Shown here piece by piece: positions 61,270 through 64,000 of a stretch of DNA of 64,000 nt. A program made the translations under genes and the position numbers. This DNA comes from Phytophthora sp. 'mugwort' (lineage: Eukaryota; Oomycota; Peronosporomycetes; Peronosporales; Peronosporaceae): assembly GCA_033558025.1 (NCBI GenBank), contig JAUCEF010000004.1, positions 2,480,001 through 2,544,000 on the forward strand. Reading direction: 5' to 3'. A model generated the notes under the pieces. The model had not been told where the DNA came from. It saw only the letters and a list, made by a program, of their open reading frames with translations, and ran no database searches. How positions within the stretch are numbered: position 1 is the stretch's first letter; every line of letters begins with the position of its first letter.

Positions 61270-62497
61270 GCAAAGTGAACTTGTCGGTATCATCGACTGG
61301 GAAGCTACTCTCGAGTACATCCTCACCCGAAGTAGATTAGTGGATGGTCATGTTCGAGCTCGAGAGCTACAAGAGAAATCGTCTGCACTACGCACTAGGT
61401 TCAACCCGCTGAAGGATAGCGTTGGTAGTGAGAGACTGGATGAGAGTCGCTCCGCTCTAAAGTCGATCATCAATCAAGCTATTGGTGGGAATATGTCAAA
61501 AGACTCGCGAACTGATGATATCGCTCAAGAATCGAAAAAAAAATCCATCAAAGTCATAGGAAACAACAGAGAGGTCGTCAAGAGTAAGCTCCTGCATAGC
61601 TTCAATGGCAAACCTGGGTTCTGTGCGGTGGGACGTTCAGATAGTTTTCGAGGCTTGCCCGAGCCACTCCGTGAATATTACATCGATCCAGACGATTTTA
61701 AGCTCCGTCACATCTCGAATCATCGTCAATCCGATAAGAAAGAGCTTTCTCTTCTGTCGTGGCCCAACACTGTTCAGTTTCTCTTCCAAAGTGCTCAGAA
61801 CCGAGACATTGTACTGGATACCACTGGAACCGCGATAAAATCAGCAACAAAACGACCACTCGAGGATAGCGCTGTATCTGGCTTGAACATCGATCAGAAG
61901 CGACCGAACCTCAACGAGCTGAGTCGATCGGTTGGGAGCAATTTTAATATGGTCGAGGCCGCTGGTGATTATAAGAAGCTCGTTCAAGATCTATACACAG
62001 ATAATCCTTGGTTGCTTCGAGAATATTTACCTCCGGCAATATCGAAGCTGAATAAGCAATACGATTGGATACTACCTCGACCTATTTGGCGGTATCGTCG
62101 GATCAAAGCCAAAACCAGAGACGGCACGCCGATGCCGAGTCTGACGGAGGATCCGCTTGCTACGGCGGAAGCGTTGACTCGTATGAATCTTAGCTGGCCT
62201 CAAACCTTTCAAGGTGTTATCGAATATCTTATCCAGGTTGTAAAATACTACAACGATAATCCTGACAAGATCAGAGAGCATCGATTCGGACCTCAGCTTC
62301 AGGAAATCCACGATAGTTTGAGAAAGTTCAATATTATTATTCCGAGCGATGGTCGATCGATCGATATGAATCTTGAAATGAAACCAGCCGTAAGAGAGCG
62401 GGGCCTTCATGGAGCCGGATACGTTAATAAAAAGCTCGTTGATAAGGATGGGAACCTGATCAAGTATCACTCCAACCGGGGCTATGATCTCACGTAG
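61220..62497 (+). CDS. Large Polinton protein, middle part (about 425 aa), unrecognised
   Basis: Open frame with ATG at 61220. It carries IIDWEATLEYILTRSRL, a region LLSWPNTVQFLFQSAQNRD, NPWLLREYLPPAISKLNKQYDWILP, and a glycine-rich end (RGLHGAGYVNKKL). The frame stops at TAG 62495, but coding-like sequence continues in that and another frame (see next entry). Long Polinton and viral proteins with a Gly-rich link followed by a conserved helical C-terminus are known from memory of the group, without a firm name. It is the best-preserved gene of the element here. Confidence 0.6.
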   Translation: MLKRNERSSRIAVRNDKQSELVGIIDWEATLEYILTRSRLVDGHVRARELQEKSSALRTRFNPLKDSVGSERLDESRSALKSIINQAIGGNMSKDSRTDDIAQESKKKSIKVIGNNREVVKSKLLHSFNGKPGFCAVGRSDSFRGLPEPLREYYIDPDDFKLRHISNHRQSDKKELSLLSWPNTVQFLFQSAQNRDIVLDTTGTAIKSATKRPLEDSAVSGLNIDQKRPNLNELSRSVGSNFNMVEAAGDYKKLVQDLYTDNPWLLREYLPPAISKLNKQYDWILPRPIWRYRRIKAKTRDGTPMPSLTEDPLATAEALTRMNLSWPQTFQGVIEYLIQVVKYYNDNPDKIREHRFGPQLQEIHDSLRKFNIIIPSDGRSIDMNLEMKPAVRERGLHGAGYVNKKLVDKDGNLIKYHSNRGYDLT

Positions 62498-62977
62498 CTG
62501 GAGGGCACCGGTACTTACTCAGCGCTGGCATACGAACGGACTGGGACCAAATTTGTCCATCTCTTGAAGCTCAACGAAATCTGTCCATCTTCCAAAGCTC
62601 AACGAGGGTCTTCTAAAAGTAGTTTATCCCAATCGCTGGACCGTCGGAGCACAGCGCGAGATTAATAAGGATTTGTCGGAGCGGATCAAGACTCTGGTAT
62701 TCGATGGCTCCATCAACCAGCAGCTCTATGAATCACTGCCCATGGATGCCAAACGAGTCATTTATGAGCTGCTTCGTATCACGCATACTCAGCACGCGCT
62801 ACGCGATCCGACCAAGAATCCACGCGATGTACTCACGCAATAGTACCTGAAGCTGAAGGGAGAGTTCATGCTCGGGAACGATAATCCCGTCATGATTCGT
62901 GAGCTCAGACGAGTGCTCGTGGATATGTACTCTGCAAAACTAATTTCTGACGATGAATTCAAAGAAGTTTCGCTCGC
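62498..62977 (+). pseudogene. C-terminal part of the large Polinton protein, stops and frameshifts
   Basis: After the TAG the same frame reads LEGTGTYSALAYERTGTKFVHLL. Another frame then gives VVYPNRWTVGAQREINKDL and YESLPMDAKRVIYELLRITHTQ, a TAG at about 62841, then LKLKGEFMLGNDNPVMIREL and KLISDDEFKEVSLAIV. The GE-x5-GNDNP-x2-IREL pattern with trailing Asp/Glu-rich helix resembles a conserved Polinton C-terminal module as I recall it; the name is not certain. Confidence 0.5.
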
Positions 62978-62991
62978 CATCGTATAGCAAT

Positions 62992-63159
62992 ATGGTTATG
63001 CTCATCAACACTCGACTAATCGACACCCGCAACGCGTACCAGCGCGAGGCCCAGAGCAACCTAACGGAGCTGAAAGCCCTCATGAAGAAACTCGTAGTTA
63101 AAATTCCACCCAAGAATGATTCCGTGATTAGGCCAACCAAATCGGGGACCAGCGTATGA
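62992..63159 (+). CDS. Small ORF after the large protein (55 aa), unrecognised
   Basis: MVMLINTRLIDTRNAYQREA then a basic end (LMKKLVVKIPPKND). An upstream in-frame ATG at 62953 would overlap the preceding frame. The ATG at 62992 begins 15 bp after the preceding TAG, a tight spacing that favours this start. Function unknown. Confidence 0.4.
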   Translation: MVMLINTRLIDTRNAYQREAQSNLTELKALMKKLVVKIPPKNDSVIRPTKSGTSV

Positions 63160-63173
63160 GCTTACAATGAACC
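63160..63173. other. Short convergent gap
   Basis: Fourteen bases between the end of the small plus-strand ORF and the minus-strand fibre-like gene; no clear terminator or poly(A) signal in it. Confidence 0.3.
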
Positions 63174-64000
63174 TTAAAAAACACGTGCATTCGCGCTATA
63201 AGGGTGATCAAGACTTTTTTTTAATTGATCCAGTTCGGCCTTGAGCTCTTGGATCGCCTTGCATAGTATCGCCGCCAGCGATCCCTAGGTCAATGCCCAT
63301 TCCATCGTTAGCCATGCCTGTATCGGGGTTTATCGGACGACCCCGATCGCCACTAACAGGTATCGGACATGTATCCAACATCTCCTGGGCTATAAAACCA
63401 ATAGAGCGTCGATTATCCTTTTTCCAAGTGAAGGCGCGAAGGCGCATCGCAAGCACTGTATCTAAACCATATGGGATATCGTTTATATCCTTCTTGTAAT
63501 CTCTATCTGATCTAGTTGTATACGATCCTCCATGTATAGCAGCATACCCTGTCCATGTATAACTAGAATCACAAATGCCAATTCGGATAGTCGATGGATT
63601 GACATGATTTCCGATCGCGGGAGAATTCGATTGGATCCAATTCCAACGGTACATCGCCTTATCCGCGAGATTGCTTTTGACATGAATCTGCTCGTCAGCC
63701 CAAATTTGGCCACTAGCATGGATTGTGGCTTCTGGAGAGACCCGATCAACCGATAACCTATCTGATGTGTTTAGCATCATCCGATTGGTACCATTCACCA
63801 TCCATCTGACCGGATCAGCCGTATAGGTGCCCATTGAGACCCCAAATGTATCCGCGGCTCCCGCCGCGTTATCACCGACGATGATACCAAATTTGATTGG
63901 TGTAGCATTATCATTCCACACCTCCATGCTTCGCCGCCATGAACCAAATAGAGCACTATTGTTACCTACGATGAACAGACTCGTTGCAGACGACGCGTTT
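63174..64000 (-). CDS. Fibre-like protein with C-terminal Peptidase_S74 domain (partial, runs off right edge)
   Basis: Open from the window edge to 63208 in one frame, about 264 codons. The upstream part has beta-rich fibre-like text (FIVGNNSALFGS, MMLNTSDRLSVDRVSPEATIHASG), close to the 'GIGT-P-A-LHVSG' repeats that precede S74 domains in phage tail fibres. The S74 domain has Ser (codon 63508-63510) and Lys five residues later (63493-63495) in RSDRDYKKDI, the Ser-Lys arrangement used for self-cleavage in endosialidase and MYRF-type chaperone domains. IPYGLDTVLAMRLRAFTWK and IGFIAQEML follow. Near 63283-63285 (CCC) the frame appears to have one extra base, since the other frame gives the expected helix LAAILCKAIQELKAEL and ends at TAA 63174-63176. 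It is therefore either mildly frameshifted or a sequence error. Convergent with the plus-strand Polinton genes. Confidence 0.8.

Noticed and set aside
1..64000. CRISPR arrays, rRNA or tRNA genes
   Set aside because: No regularly spaced short repeats, no rRNA-like blocks, and no tRNA cloverleaf recognised. The iMet-like sequence after the LTRs is a primer-binding site.
63174..64000. S74 gene as bacterial phage contamination
   Set aside because: It is contiguous and convergent with Polinton-type genes of similar composition, and no bacterial ribosome-binding site or phage neighbours are visible. Not fully excluded without reads.

Overview
The window looks like a retrotransposon-choked region of an oomycete (Peronosporales-type) genome. 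Three things point there. The LTRs carry a near match to the oomycete core promoter (Inr plus flanking element). The coding sequence is GC-rich and copia-like, of the kind common in Phytophthora and relatives (from memory, not searched). No intact ordinary host gene is visible. Bases 1-54285 are almost entirely two Ty1/copia families, here called A and B. Both have a copia-style primer-binding site that matches an internal half of initiator tRNA-Met, and in both the gag-pol start codon lies inside that site.

Layout 1-31.5 kb: a minus-strand B fragment (1-634); an apparently intact A element (A1, 635-5452); a 5'-truncated B (B1) followed by B2, B3 and B4 as a head-to-tail array in which neighbours share single LTRs (5453-19717); an intact A element of a second subfamily with a 313-bp LTR (A2, 19718-24434); then a second copy of the B4+A2 block, offset 7114 bp (B5 and A3, 24435-31549). 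A3 has an open reading frame but its reverse transcriptase box reads YVDE instead of YVDD.

Layout 31.5-54.3 kb: a mosaic of 5'-truncated A pieces separated by LTRs. A 5220-bp unit occurs twice in tandem (31237-41676). It is followed by inverted copies of the same truncated element (42032-48785), giving a roughly 3.7-kb inverted repeat around an 872-bp spacer, then a minus-strand B element (B6, 48786-51666) and a plus-strand A fragment ending in an LTR at 54285. LTR ends repeatedly abut unrelated or internal sequence with no matching target-site duplications, so the locus was shaped by LTR-LTR recombination or autointegration, or is partly misassembled.

Layout 54.3-64 kb: a short orphan coding scrap (54286 to about 54606), then visibly AT-richer DNA holding the left part of a Polinton/Maverick-type element (endogenous DNA virus-like transposon). 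It has a decayed protein-primed family B DNA polymerase with an HNH-like zinc finger, a decayed retroviral-type integrase with a C-terminal chromodomain, two small divergent ORFs, a largely open structural-type gene, and on the minus strand at the right edge a fibre-like protein ending in a Peptidase_S74 self-cleaving chaperone domain. The capsid genes, packaging ATPase and protease expected of a Polinton are not in the window and may lie to the right. The combination of a Polinton with an S74 fibre is the most unusual content here.
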